A stretch of 64,000 bases of DNA from contig NZ_SJDL01000003.1 of assembly GCF_004327985.1 (NCBI RefSeq), positions 62,001 through 126,000 on the forward strand, read 5' to 3'. The notes beneath the pieces are model-generated. The model was not told where the DNA came from and searched no databases. It was given only the letters and a program-made list of their open reading frames with translations. Shown one piece after another: positions 34,952 to 44,568 of the stretch; the stretch's first letter is position 1, and every line of letters starts with the position of its first letter. Origin of the DNA: Marinobacter halodurans (GTDB taxonomy: Bacteria > Pseudomonadota > Gammaproteobacteria > Pseudomonadales > Oleiphilaceae). A program made the translations under genes and the position numbers.

Positions 34952-37057
34952 ATGACCACCGAAACGGAAGCCACCACGGAAGCGGCCCTGCCGGTCGAAC
35001 AGCTGCCGGACCTGAACGCCAGCGAGAATTACTTCAACCGGGAGCTGAGCCACCTGCAGTTCAACTACCGCGTGCTGCAGCAGGCGATGGACGAGACCCA
35101 TCCGCTGATCAACCGGCTGATCTTCTGCTGCATCTTCAGCAGCAACATGGACGAGTTCTTCGAGATCCGGGTGGCGGGTCTGCGCCAGCAGATGAAGTAC
35201 GGTCGCGAGAGTGTCGGTCCCGACGGCCTGCTGCCCGAGCAGTTGCTCAACGAGATTTCCCGGGTGGCCCACGACTACATCCACGAGCAGTACGACATCC
35301 TCAACAACGTACTGATACCGGCGATGGAGCAGGAGAACATCCACTTCGTCCGTCGCCGCGACTGGACGCCAGCCCAGGCCGAGTGGGTGGCGCGCTACTT
35401 CGAGGACGAGATCCTGCCGGTGGTCAATCCCATCGGGCTGGATCCCTCGCATCCGTTCCCGCGACTGGTCAACAAGAGCCTGAACTTCATCGTCGAGCTG
35501 GACGGCAAGGACGCGTTCGGCCGGGAAACCGGCATGGCCATCGTGCCGGCGCCGCGCTCCCTGCCGCGGCTGGTGCGCCTGCCGGACGATATCTGCGACG
35601 GCGGCGACAACCTGGTGTTCCTGTCCTCCATGATCCACGCCCACGCTGACGAACTGTTCCCGGGGATGGAGGTGGATGGCTGCTACCAGTTCCGCCTGAC
35701 CCGGAACGCCGACCTGGAGCTGGAAGACGACCTGGAGGACCTGGCCTCGGCCCTGCGGGGTGAACTGCTGAGCCGCCGCTTTGGCGATGGCGTGCGGCTG
35801 GAGGTGGCGGACAACTGTCCGGAAGAGCTGACCGGTTTCCTGCTCAAGCAATTCGGCCTGACCGAACGCGAGCTGTATCGGGTCCACGGACCGGTGAACC
35901 TGACCCGGCTGATGGCCGTGGGCAGCCTGGTGGACCGCCCCGATCTGACCTACAGCGGTTTCTCGCCGGCGGTGCCGCGCCAGATCCGCAACAAGGAAAT
36001 CATCTTCGACGCCATCCGCCAGCAGCCGATCCTGTTGCTGCACCCCTATGAAAGCTTCACGCCGGTGATCGATTTCCTGCGCCAGGCGGCGAAGGATCCG
36101 CAGGTGCTGGCGATCCGCCAGACCCTCTACCGCACGGGTGCGGACTCGGAAATCGTCGAGGCGCTGATGGACGCCGCCCGGCGCGGCAAGGAAGTCACCG
36201 CCGTGATCGAGTTGCGGGCCCGCTTCGACGAGGCGGAAAACCTGGAGCTGGCCAGCCGCCTGCAGGAGGCCGGTGTCATCGTGGTCTACGGCGTGGTGGG
36301 CTACAAGACCCACGCCAAGATGATCCTGATCGTGCGCCGGGAGGACGGCAAGCTCAAACGCTACGTGCACCTGGGCACCGGCAACTACCATGCCGGCAAC
36401 GCGCGCCTGTACACCGACTACAGCCTGCTGTCGGCGGACGACGCCCTGGGTGACGACGTCAACAAGCTGTTCCAGCAGCTCACCGGCATGGGCAAGGCGC
36501 TGAAGATCAAGAAGCTGTTCCATGCGCCGTTTACCCTGCACAAACGCCTGATCGAGCTGATCGACCGCGAGGCACTGATGGGCGAGCACGGTCATATCAT
36601 CATGAAGACCAACGCCCTGACCGAGCCGGAAGTGATCCGCGCCCTGTACCGGGCCTCCCGGGCCGGCGTACGGGTGGAGCTGATCATCCGCGGCATCTGC
36701 TGCCTGCGGCCGGGCGTACCGGGACTGTCGGAGAACATCCACGTGCGTTCGATCATCGGCCGTTTCCTGGAACACACCCGGGTCTATTACTTCGGCCACG
36801 GCGGCAAACCCGAGGTTTACTGCTCCAGCGCCGACGCCATGGTCCGCAACCTGATGAACCGGGTGGAAGTGGCCTTCCCGGTGGACGACAAGGAACTGGC
36901 CGAGCGGGTGCGCGCGGATATGGAAACCTACCTGGCCGACAACTGCCAGAGCTGGGAATTGCAGGCGGACGGGTCCTATATCCAGAACAGTCCCGGCGAG
37001 GGTGAAGAGCGTCTGGCCTCCCAGTTGTTGCTGCTTGATCGCCTGACGGCCAAGTGA
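34952..37057 (+). CDS. ppk1: Polyphosphate kinase 1
   Basis: It polymerises the gamma-phosphate of ATP into inorganic polyphosphate, on the inner face of the membrane. The 701-aa protein has the N-terminal domain (ENYFNRELSHLQFNYRVL), the head domain, and two C-terminal phospholipase-D-like halves. The autophosphorylated histidine is His454 in GYKTHAKMILI, with VHLGTGNYH and the second HTRVYYFGHGGKPEVY block also in place. The ATG at 34952 is chosen over an in-frame start inside hemB. Its stop overlaps the btuF start (TGATG), giving a ppk-btuF-DUF945 operon, possibly led by hemB. No Pho box was seen before it. Confidence 0.96.
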   Translation: MTTETEATTEAALPVEQLPDLNASENYFNRELSHLQFNYRVLQQAMDETHPLINRLIFCCIFSSNMDEFFEIRVAGLRQQMKYGRESVGPDGLLPEQLLNEISRVAHDYIHEQYDILNNVLIPAMEQENIHFVRRRDWTPAQAEWVARYFEDEILPVVNPIGLDPSHPFPRLVNKSLNFIVELDGKDAFGRETGMAIVPAPRSLPRLVRLPDDICDGGDNLVFLSSMIHAHADELFPGMEVDGCYQFRLTRNADLELEDDLEDLASALRGELLSRRFGDGVRLEVADNCPEELTGFLLKQFGLTERELYRVHGPVNLTRLMAVGSLVDRPDLTYSGFSPAVPRQIRNKEIIFDAIRQQPILLLHPYESFTPVIDFLRQAAKDPQVLAIRQTLYRTGADSEIVEALMDAARRGKEVTAVIELRARFDEAENLELASRLQEAGVIVVYGVVGYKTHAKMILIVRREDGKLKRYVHLGTGNYHAGNARLYTDYSLLSADDALGDDVNKLFQQLTGMGKALKIKKLFHAPFTLHKRLIELIDREALMGEHGHIIMKTNALTEPEVIRALYRASRAGVRVELIIRGICCLRPGVPGLSENIHVRSIIGRFLEHTRVYYFGHGGKPEVYCSSADAMVRNLMNRVEVAFPVDDKELAERVRADMETYLADNCQSWELQADGSYIQNSPGEGEERLASQLLLLDRLTAK

Positions 37058-37968
37058 TGGCCATGCCGGCCCGGATCCCCCCGGTGCTATGGGGGCTGTT
37101 GCTGTGGGGCTGGGCGAGCGTCTGCCTGGCCCTGTCGGCAACCGACGATGGCGGCGCAACCGTCACCCTCGAGGCGCCTCCCCAGCGCATCGTCAGCCTG
37201 GCACCGCACACCACGGAACTGCTGTTTTCGCTGGGCCTGGGCGAGCGCATCGTCGGCGTCAGCGAATACAGCGATTACCCGCCCGCCGCGCGCGACCTCC
37301 CCCGTATCGGCAGTCACGACCGTTTTGACCTGGAGCGCATCCTGTCGCTGCAGCCGGATCTGGTGGTCGCCTGGCAGAGTGGTAGCGGGCCGGACGTCAT
37401 CAACCGCCTGCGCGATTTCGGCCTGCCGGTGTTCGCCCTGGAGCCTGACTCCCTGGCCGCTGTCCCTGACGATCTCGAGCGCCTCGGCCGCCTGGCCGGC
37501 CGCGACGACATCGCCCGGGACAAGGCCTCGAACTATCGTCGCGAACTGGCGCGCCTGACGCAGACCTATCGCGACCGGTCCCCGGTGCGGGTGTTCTACC
37601 AGGTGTGGGACAGTCCGCTGATGACGCTGGCCGGGGACCAGTATGTAACCGACGCCATCCGCCGCTGTGGCGGGCGCAACATCTTTGCGGATCTGCCGGG
37701 CAAGACCGCGACGGTCAGCGAAGAGGCCGTGCTGGAACGCCGTCCCCAGCTCATCCTGGCGGCCGGTGACGATACCGGGGCCGATCTGTTCCAGCGCTGG
37801 CGTGCGCTTGGCGCGCTCCCTGCGGTAGAGTACGATCAGCTCGTCCTGTTACCCCCGGATACCCTGTCGCGGCCCACGCTGCGACTGGTGGACGGCCTGG
37901 CGAACCTGTGCCGGGCCATCGACGGGGCCAGGCAGACGATTCATGAATCAGGAGACAGCAGTACATGA
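37057..37968 (+). CDS. btuF: Periplasmic cobalamin-binding protein (BtuF-like)
   Basis: A 303-aa helical-backbone binding protein of the class III periplasmic family (Peripla_BP_2) that delivers vitamin B12 or a related corrinoid to a BtuCD transporter. It has a signal peptide (to about residue 26), then the family start PQRIVSLAPHTTELLFSLGLGERIVGVSEYSDYP, here split as RIVSLAPHTTELLFSLGLG and a VGVSEYSDYP segment. LQPDLVVAW and VFYQVWDSPLMTLAG are also typical of BtuF rather than siderophore binders. The start codon overlaps the ppk stop. No btuC or btuD gene is nearby. Confidence 0.83.
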   Translation: MAMPARIPPVLWGLLLWGWASVCLALSATDDGGATVTLEAPPQRIVSLAPHTTELLFSLGLGERIVGVSEYSDYPPAARDLPRIGSHDRFDLERILSLQPDLVVAWQSGSGPDVINRLRDFGLPVFALEPDSLAAVPDDLERLGRLAGRDDIARDKASNYRRELARLTQTYRDRSPVRVFYQVWDSPLMTLAGDQYVTDAIRRCGGRNIFADLPGKTATVSEEAVLERRPQLILAAGDDTGADLFQRWRALGALPAVEYDQLVLLPPDTLSRPTLRLVDGLANLCRAIDGARQTIHESGDSST

Positions 37969-39257
37969 AAAAATGGATTTTAGCTGGCGTACTGGTGCTG
38001 GTTGTTATCGTGGCCGCCCCTTACGGCGTGGGCGTGCTGACCCAGCAGCAGTGGGGCGAGGCGGTGAGCCGCGTGAACCATGACCAGCCCCTGGTGCATA
38101 TGGTGACCGACCGTTACGACCGGCACTTCTTCGGTGCGGATATCCACGGTGAGATCGAGGTGATGGATCCGGAGACCGGGGAATCCCATCGTATTCCCTA
38201 TACCGGTGACGTGTCCCACGGCGTGCTGAGCAGTTCCGTCGAGCTCAAGCCGGTAGCGGACAGCGAGCCGATGCTCAAGACCCTGTTCCCCAAGGAGCTG
38301 CCCAAGGTCACCCTCACCACTTGGCTGTGGGGCACGCTGGAGGCGGATTTCAGCGTTCCGGCGATCGACCTGGTTGATGACGATACCGGCGAGACCCTCA
38401 ACTCGGCCGAAGCCTACGGCTGGGCCAAGGTGACCGACGCCGGCGATCACGTGGAGCTTAACCTGAACTGGCCGGGCATGGTCGTACGCAGCGATGCCAT
38501 CCGCGCCAGCTTCGACAACCTGCAGCTCAGCCAGGAAGGCGACCGGGTGGCGGGTAGCCTGTGGTCCGGCGATGCGGCGCTGACGGTGGAGAAGGTCGGT
38601 TACGTGGAAGGGGACCAGGCGGACGTCAGCCTGGAGAACCTGCAACTGACCGGCAATACCCAGCCGGAAAAGGACGACACCCGCGTGTCCTCCCACTCGG
38701 CGCTGACCCTCGATGCGGTCAAGGTGGGCGATGCGAGCTACGGACCGCACCGGATTGAGTTCAACCTGGATAACCTGGATGTGGACGCCTGGCTGAACTT
38801 CCAGTCCGTGGCCACCGAAATCCAGATGATGCAGGCCCAGCCGGACCCGACCCTGTCGCAGCAGGCCCTGTTCCAGAAGCAGATGATGCTGATGCAGCGG
38901 TTCAGCAGCGCCGCCAAGGCGGTCGCGGCCGCCGGCCTGACGATCGGGATGCCCACCATCGACCTGAAGTCCGCCGATGGCGACATCCAGGGGCACTGGT
39001 CGCTATCCCATCCGGAGGTGCCCAAGGCCAAGCAGGCGGACATGCCCCTGATCGTGCAGCAACTGACCGGTGAGCTGGAGCTGTCCGTGCCGGTGGCTCT
39101 GCTGGAGGAGGATCCCGACCTGTCCCGCAACCTGCAGGGACTGGTGCAGCAGGGTATCCTCAAGCGGGATGGCGACGTCTATCGCATCAACGCCAGGCTG
39201 GACAAGATGATGCTCGACATCAACGGCCAGTCCTACCCGCTGCCGCCGCTTATCTGA
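37965..39257 (+). CDS. DUF945 (YdgA-like) exported protein
   Basis: A 430-aa protein anchored by an N-terminal helix (residues about 4-25), with a long beta-rich periplasmic body. It belongs to the DUF945 family (E. coli YdgA/YihF), whose function is unsettled. The family look is clear: KKWILAGVLVLVVIVAAPYG, VNHDQPLVHMVTDRYDRHFF, and repeated EVELNL-like amphipathic strands. The ATG overlaps the btuF stop by 4 bp (ATGA), so it is translationally coupled. Its stop overlaps the convergent ggt stop by 8 bp. Confidence 0.8.
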   Translation: MKKWILAGVLVLVVIVAAPYGVGVLTQQQWGEAVSRVNHDQPLVHMVTDRYDRHFFGADIHGEIEVMDPETGESHRIPYTGDVSHGVLSSSVELKPVADSEPMLKTLFPKELPKVTLTTWLWGTLEADFSVPAIDLVDDDTGETLNSAEAYGWAKVTDAGDHVELNLNWPGMVVRSDAIRASFDNLQLSQEGDRVAGSLWSGDAALTVEKVGYVEGDQADVSLENLQLTGNTQPEKDDTRVSSHSALTLDAVKVGDASYGPHRIEFNLDNLDVDAWLNFQSVATEIQMMQAQPDPTLSQQALFQKQMMLMQRFSSAAKAVAAAGLTIGMPTIDLKSADGDIQGHWSLSHPEVPKAKQADMPLIVQQLTGELELSVPVALLEEDPDLSRNLQGLVQQGILKRDGDVYRINARLDKMMLDINGQSYPLPPLI

Positions 39258-40959
39258 CCGGCTTCACCACCGCCTGGCCGATCCCGCGCGGGTCGGCCGC
39301 GGCGGTGGTTTCCCCGCTCTCCCGATCCCGCAGGATCAGCTGCATATTGCCGTAATGCCGGCCCACGTCCCGCAGCTCATACCCCATGGCTTCCAGTGCG
39401 GTCTTCTGTTCCGGCGTAAAGGTGTCCGGTTCGTGCTGGATCACGTCCGGCAGGTACTGGTGGTGGAAGCGCGGATCCGACACCGTGGCTTCGGCCGACT
39501 TCCCATCCAGCACATCCAGTAACCCGAGATAGACCATGGTAATGATCCGGCTGCCACCGGGTGTGCCGATAATCGCCGTGCGGTCATCGCTGGTCATGAT
39601 GGTGGGGGTCATGCTCGAGAGCGGGCGCTTGCCGGGCGCGATGCTGTTGGCCTCGCCGCCCACCAGACCGTAGGCGTTGGGGACGCCGGGTTTGATCGCA
39701 AAGTCGTCCATCTCGTCGTTGAGCAGCACGCCGGTGCCCGACGACAGGAACGCCGAGCCGAACGGCAGGTTGATGCTCAGGGTGGCGCTGACCTTGCGCC
39801 CGTCGGCGTCCATCACCGACAGGTGGGTGGTGTGGGTGCCGCTGTCCAGGTCGCCTTCCAGGGACTGGCTGGGGGTGGCCTGCCCGGGCTTCAGGTTGGC
39901 CATGCGCTTGCCCAGGTAGGCGGGATCCAGCAGGTGTTTGACCGGGATGTCGGTGTAGTCCGGATCGCCCAGGTAGATCGCCCGGTCGCGGTAGGCCCGA
40001 CGCATGACTTCCACCAGGTAATGGGTGCGGGCGACCGGATCGTCCGCCGGCGTGTCGGGAAACACCTCGTCGAACGGGCGTTGCTGCATCATACCGAACA
40101 TCTGGGCCAGGGCGATGCCGCCGGAGGAGGGCGGCGGCGTGGTCCAGAGGGTGGCGTCGTCATAGTGGATGACCACCGGCTGGCGCTCGACGATGGTGTA
40201 GTCCTTCAGGTCCTGGAGCTGCCAGATACCGCCGGCGGCCTGCACGTCGGAGACCAGTTGCTGCGCGACCGGCCCGTCGTAGAAACCGTCCCAGCCGCGA
40301 TCGGCGAGAGCTTCCAGCGTATCGGCCAGGGCCGGCTGGCGGATCAGGGCGCCTACGGGAGGCACCTTGCCATCGACCAGGAAGGTCTGCCGGGTGGCGG
40401 GATAACGCTGCATGACCTCGCGCCGCCACTCGGCCAGTTCGTGGTAGCGCTGATCCACATGGAAACCCTGGCGGGCGATGCGGATGGCGTCCTGCAGGTT
40501 GGCCCGCAGGGGGCGCTCGGCGTAGTGCTCGTTGATGTAGGCGAAGGCACCGGGCTGGCCGGGGATGCCGGCGGCCAGCGGGCCGTTGATCGACAGCTTG
40601 TCGGGGTGGACCTCGCCGTTGGCGTCCAGGTACATATCACGGGTGCTGGCGGCGGGGGCCTTCTCGCGGGCGTCGACCAGGGTGGTTTGCTGGTCGGGTT
40701 GCTGCAGGAGCCAGAATCCGCCGCCGCCCAGACCGGCGCTGTAGGGCTCGACCACGGAAAGGACGGCGGCGGTGGCAATGGCCGCGTCAAAGGCGTTACC
40801 GCCTGCTTCAAGGGCGCGCAGCCCGGCCTGTGTGGCCAGGGGGTGAGCGCTGGCGACCGCCAGGCTGCCCGGCTGCTGTGGGTTGGTCGCGGCACAGCCG
40901 CCCAAGAGCAGCAATACCGTGAAGAGAATGCTTATCCGTGGCGTCCGTGCCAGTGTCAT
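39250..40959 (-). CDS. ggt: Gamma-glutamyltransferase lipoprotein
   Basis: It hydrolyses or transfers the gamma-glutamyl group of glutathione in the periplasm. The 569-aa precursor is self-cleaved before a Thr nucleophile, here Thr377 in GTHTTHLSVMD. Other marks are DAREKAPAAST, PPPSSGGIALAQMF, and near the end PLSSMTPTIM and GTPGGSRIIT. A lipobox (LLLLGGC, Cys22) predicts a lipoprotein, unlike soluble E. coli Ggt. The ATG at 40959 is used; an extension overlaps ferredoxin. The start lies 2 bp after the ferredoxin stop, so the two genes form an operon. Confidence 0.93.
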   Translation of the reverse strand: MTLARTPRISILFTVLLLLGGCAATNPQQPGSLAVASAHPLATQAGLRALEAGGNAFDAAIATAAVLSVVEPYSAGLGGGGFWLLQQPDQQTTLVDAREKAPAASTRDMYLDANGEVHPDKLSINGPLAAGIPGQPGAFAYINEHYAERPLRANLQDAIRIARQGFHVDQRYHELAEWRREVMQRYPATRQTFLVDGKVPPVGALIRQPALADTLEALADRGWDGFYDGPVAQQLVSDVQAAGGIWQLQDLKDYTIVERQPVVIHYDDATLWTTPPPSSGGIALAQMFGMMQQRPFDEVFPDTPADDPVARTHYLVEVMRRAYRDRAIYLGDPDYTDIPVKHLLDPAYLGKRMANLKPGQATPSQSLEGDLDSGTHTTHLSVMDADGRKVSATLSINLPFGSAFLSSGTGVLLNDEMDDFAIKPGVPNAYGLVGGEANSIAPGKRPLSSMTPTIMTSDDRTAIIGTPGGSRIITMVYLGLLDVLDGKSAEATVSDPRFHHQYLPDVIQHEPDTFTPEQKTALEAMGYELRDVGRHYGNMQLILRDRESGETTAAADPRGIGQAVVKPVR

Positions 40960-40961
40960 GG

Positions 40962-41270
<309 letters not shown>

Positions 41271-41361
41271 TCACCTCACCTTGAATGATGACGTTATTTT
41301 ACCGGAATTTGGCGATAACTGTGAGTGTCGATGGCGGCTGCCCCGGACAGCCGCGCGGCCA

Positions 41362-41889
<528 letters not shown>

Positions 41890-41991
41890 CTACAGGCTTG
41901 TTCAAATCCGGGCTAGCTGCGCGCGTCGGAAGCGCGTCAGGGAAGGATGTCCGGGCGCCGCGGTCCGGGCCCGGAAGGGTGTCGACGTCCC

Positions 41992-43437
41992 TCAGCGGAT
42001 AAACATCCGGTACACCATCTTGTGGAACGGGGTATTGTAGGGCGGATAGACAAAACGGCCGCTGTTGATTTTCTGCCGGCCGTAGACGGATTTGGCGTGG
42101 GAGAAGGTGAGGAAGCCTTCCTTGCCGTGATAGTGCCCCATGCCGGACTCGCCGATGCCGCCGAAGGGCAGGTCGTCCTGGGCCACATGCATCAGGGTAT
42201 CGTTGATGCACATGCCGCCGGCGTGGGTGTTGGCGATGACATGGTCCTGGGCGTCCCTGTCGTAGCCGAAATAGTAGAGGGCCAGGGGCCGGGGCCGTTC
42301 GTTGATGAAATCCAGCGCCTGGTCGATGCTGCCATAGGTGACCACCGGCAGGATCGGCCCGAAGATCTCCTCCTGCATCACCAGCATGTCCTCGGTGGGA
42401 TTCAGCACCAGGTGCATGGCCAGCTTGCGGGTGCCGTCGCCCAGGTTTTCCGCCGCCGGGTTCACCTCGATGACTTTTGCCCCCTTGCTGCGGGCGTCGT
42501 CGAGGTAGCGCACCAGGCGTTCGTACTGGCGTTCGTTGATGATGGCGGTGTAATCGTTGTTGTCCCGCAGGGTCGGGTACATGTCGGCAAACCGGGTGCG
42601 GAATTCGTCAACGAAGGTCTGCAGACGATCCGCGGGACACAGCACATAGTCGGGGGCCACGCAGGTCTGACCGGCGTTGACGGCCTTGCCGAAGGTCAGC
42701 CGCTCGATGGCATCGCGCATCGGGACATCGTTGGAGATGATGGCCGGGGACTTGCCGCCCAGTTCCAGTGTCACCGGTGTCAGGTTCTCGGCGGCCGCGC
42801 GCATGACGTGGCGGCCCACGGCGGTGGAACCGGTAAACAGCAGGTGATCGAATGGCCGGGCCGTGAAATCGGCAGCCACGTCCGCCTCGCCGGTGATGAC
42901 GCTGACCAGGTCCAGGGGGAACTTGTCCTCAATAAGTTGCTTGAGCAGGGCCGAGAAGTGGGGCGTGTACTCCGACATCTTCACCATCACCCGGTTGCCG
43001 GCGGCCAGCGCGGAGGTCATGGGACCGATCGACAGCAGCATCGGATAGTTCCAGGGCACCACGATGCCCACCACGCCGACCGGCTGGTAGACCACCTTGT
43101 TGCTGGCCGGCTGGAACAGCATCGAGACATGGCGTTTGGATGGCTTCATCCAGTCGCTCAGGTGCTTGAGCGCGAAGTTGATGCCCTGGACGGCGGGCAT
43201 GAGTTCCGCGATCCGGGTTTCGTCGGCGGAGCGGCAGCTGAAATCCTCGTCGATGGCCGCGATCAACCGATCCTCGTTGGCCAACAGCAGGCGCTTAAGC
43301 CGCTTCAGGTTCTCCTTGCGCTCCGTGAGCGAGGGCGCTGGGTTCCGGCGGAAGGCCTGGCGCTGTTCCTCGAAAATCCGGGCGGTCTGCTGGATCTGCT
43401 TCTTGCTTTCGGTCAGGTGAACGACGCTTGCGGTCAT
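41992..43437 (-). CDS. Coniferyl-type aldehyde dehydrogenase
   Basis: A 481-aa NAD(P)-dependent aldehyde dehydrogenase of the short, membrane-associated ALDH3-like class (CalB, coniferyl aldehyde dehydrogenase). The active-site Cys is in NAGQTCVAPDY, the catalytic Glu in TLELGGKSPAI, and the Rossmann binding in FTGSTAVGRHVM. The C-terminal PYNTPFHKMVYRMFIR, basic and aromatic, is typical of the group. It is divergent from a TetR gene across a 16-bp perfect palindrome. In marine hydrocarbon degraders such enzymes oxidise fatty aldehydes, so that is an equally good substrate guess. AGGAG precedes the ATG. Confidence 0.88.
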   Translation of the reverse strand: MTASVVHLTESKKQIQQTARIFEEQRQAFRRNPAPSLTERKENLKRLKRLLLANEDRLIAAIDEDFSCRSADETRIAELMPAVQGINFALKHLSDWMKPSKRHVSMLFQPASNKVVYQPVGVVGIVVPWNYPMLLSIGPMTSALAAGNRVMVKMSEYTPHFSALLKQLIEDKFPLDLVSVITGEADVAADFTARPFDHLLFTGSTAVGRHVMRAAAENLTPVTLELGGKSPAIISNDVPMRDAIERLTFGKAVNAGQTCVAPDYVLCPADRLQTFVDEFRTRFADMYPTLRDNNDYTAIINERQYERLVRYLDDARSKGAKVIEVNPAAENLGDGTRKLAMHLVLNPTEDMLVMQEEIFGPILPVVTYGSIDQALDFINERPRPLALYYFGYDRDAQDHVIANTHAGGMCINDTLMHVAQDDLPFGGIGESGMGHYHGKEGFLTFSHAKSVYGRQKINSGRFVYPPYNTPFHKMVYRMFIR

Positions 43438-43577
43438 GGTGACTCTCCTCGCCTCAGTGGCCCGATGACAGTCCGGTCAAGGCCGGAACAGGCGGCCTGA
43501 ACGCGGTGCGGCACAAGGCATGCGTTGAGGCTGATCGGGTGTTCAAATATTGTTCGATTTGTGTTTGAGGCTATTAT

Positions 43578-43593
43578 TAGAGTATATACTCTA
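43578..43593. promoter_or_regulatory. 16-bp perfect palindrome between aldehyde dehydrogenase and TetR genes
   Basis: TAGAGTATATACTCTA is a perfect palindrome lying 141 bp from the aldehyde dehydrogenase start and 113 bp from the TetR start. It overlaps an AT-rich likely promoter for the dehydrogenase. It is the best candidate operator for the adjacent regulator. Confidence 0.65.
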
Positions 43594-43705
43594 GGGAGTC
43601 AAGGATCTCATCTGGCCGCTTGGGCCAATGTGTTATCCAGCGCTTGCGGCATAGCATGAGTGCCGAAAAACCAGTGCGTTCCATACACAACAATTAGCCT
43701 GCTTC

Positions 43706-44401
43706 ATGAAAACACGCGACAAGATTCTGTTAACCAGCCTGGACCTGTTCAACGAGCGGGGTGAACGCAACACCACCACCAATCACATCGCAGCACACCT
43801 GGGCATATCGCCGGGCAATCTCTATTACCACTTCCGCAACAAGTCGGACATCATTTACGAGATCTTCCAGGAGTACGAAAAACTGGTGGATTACTACCTG
43901 GAAATCCCGCAGGACCGGCCCCTGGGGCTGGACGACATGATGTTCTACCTGGAGTCGGTGTTCGACGGGCTCTGGAGCTACCGTTTCCTGCACCGGGACC
44001 TGGAGTTCCTGCTCGGTAACGACGCGCGCCTGCGGGAGGACTACCGCCAGTTCACCGGCCGCTGCCTGGCCTCGATCAAGCAGATCTTCTCCGGCTTGAC
44101 CGACGGTGGGTTGTTCGAGGCCCAGGCCGACGAGCTGAAAGACGCCATGTCGCTCAACGTCTGGCTGGTGATTACCAACTGGATGGCTTTCCTGAAAACG
44201 GCCCATGCCGGCGACAGTACCGACAGCATCACCAAGGACCAGCTCAAGCAGGGAATATTCCAGGTGCTGACCCTGGAGATGCCCTACCTGCGGGACGCCT
44301 ACCGCGAAGAGGTGATGTCGATCCGGGAGCGCTATCGGCCGGAACTCATCGGTACCGGTGACGAGGACAGCGTGTTGTCCGGGTTTTCACGGATGAGATA
44401 G
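43706..44401 (+). CDS. TetR-family regulator divergent from aldehyde dehydrogenase
   Basis: A 231-aa regulator. The helix-turn-helix is at residues about 5-50, with HLGISPGNLYYHFRNKSDI as the recognition end. The C-terminal domain has YRFLHRDLEFLLGNDARLRE and NVWLVITNWMAFL, as seen in a subgroup of regulators of fatty-acid and aldehyde metabolism. It is divergent from the aldehyde dehydrogenase with a strong palindrome between them, so repression of both genes is inferred. An sRNA-like unit starts shortly after its stop codon. Ligand unknown. Confidence 0.85.
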   Translation: MKTRDKILLTSLDLFNERGERNTTTNHIAAHLGISPGNLYYHFRNKSDIIYEIFQEYEKLVDYYLEIPQDRPLGLDDMMFYLESVFDGLWSYRFLHRDLEFLLGNDARLREDYRQFTGRCLASIKQIFSGLTDGGLFEAQADELKDAMSLNVWLVITNWMAFLKTAHAGDSTDSITKDQLKQGIFQVLTLEMPYLRDAYREEVMSIRERYRPELIGTGDEDSVLSGFSRMR

Positions 44402-44414
44402 GTGCAGATCGCAA

Positions 44415-44442
44415 GGAACTAACGGGAGAACATCCGGTCTCA
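44415..44442 (+). promoter_or_regulatory. AlgU/RpoE-like promoter of the candidate sRNA
   Basis: GGAACTA (44415-44421), 15 bases, then GTCTCA (44437-44442). The ECF sigma-E/AlgU consensus is GGAACTT-N15-GTCTAA, so only one base differs in each box and the spacing is exact. It begins 14 bp after the TetR stop codon and points toward the hairpin-rich region. Confidence 0.65.
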
Positions 44443-44448
44443 GTTATC

Positions 44449-44562
44449 GGACGTGGACCAGAACGGATTACTGGTTGCGTCTTCCTGAGCGCCAAGCTCA
44501 GGTTTTAGCTGAAAGCAAAACCCTGACGTTCTCCCGGCTCCTGCAAGCCGGGAGCTTTTTTT
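44449..44562 (+). ncRNA. Candidate ErsA/Spot 42-like small RNA
   Basis: About 114 nt between an AlgU/RpoE-like promoter and a strong terminator, with no ORF. Three hairpins can be drawn. The first has GACG...ACCAG pairing with CTGGT...CGTC, with a loop AACGGATTA. The second is CCTGAGC/GCTCAGG over GCCAA, followed by an unpaired or weakly paired TTTTAGCTGAAAGCAAAA stretch. The third is the terminator. It is convergent with engB, exactly the position of E. coli Spot 42 and of the AlgU-dependent Pseudomonas ErsA. The upstream polA of those loci is replaced here by a TetR gene. The 5' end is approximate; orthology is inferred from position, promoter and architecture. Confidence 0.6.
44531..44562 (+). 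terminator. Rho-independent terminator of the candidate sRNA
   Basis: CTCCCGGCT pairs perfectly with AGCCGGGAG over a 6-nt loop and is followed by C and a run of seven T. It acts on the plus strand, so it ends the sRNA and any TetR read-through, not engB. Confidence 0.9.
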
Positions 44563-44568
44563 GTCGGC

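Noticed and set aside
44401-44562. Possibility that the engB-flanking RNA is an RsmY/RsmZ-type CsrA sponge
   Set aside because: Some GGA triplets occur, but they are not in repeated hairpin loops and no GacA box (TGTAAG-N6-CTTACA) precedes the unit.
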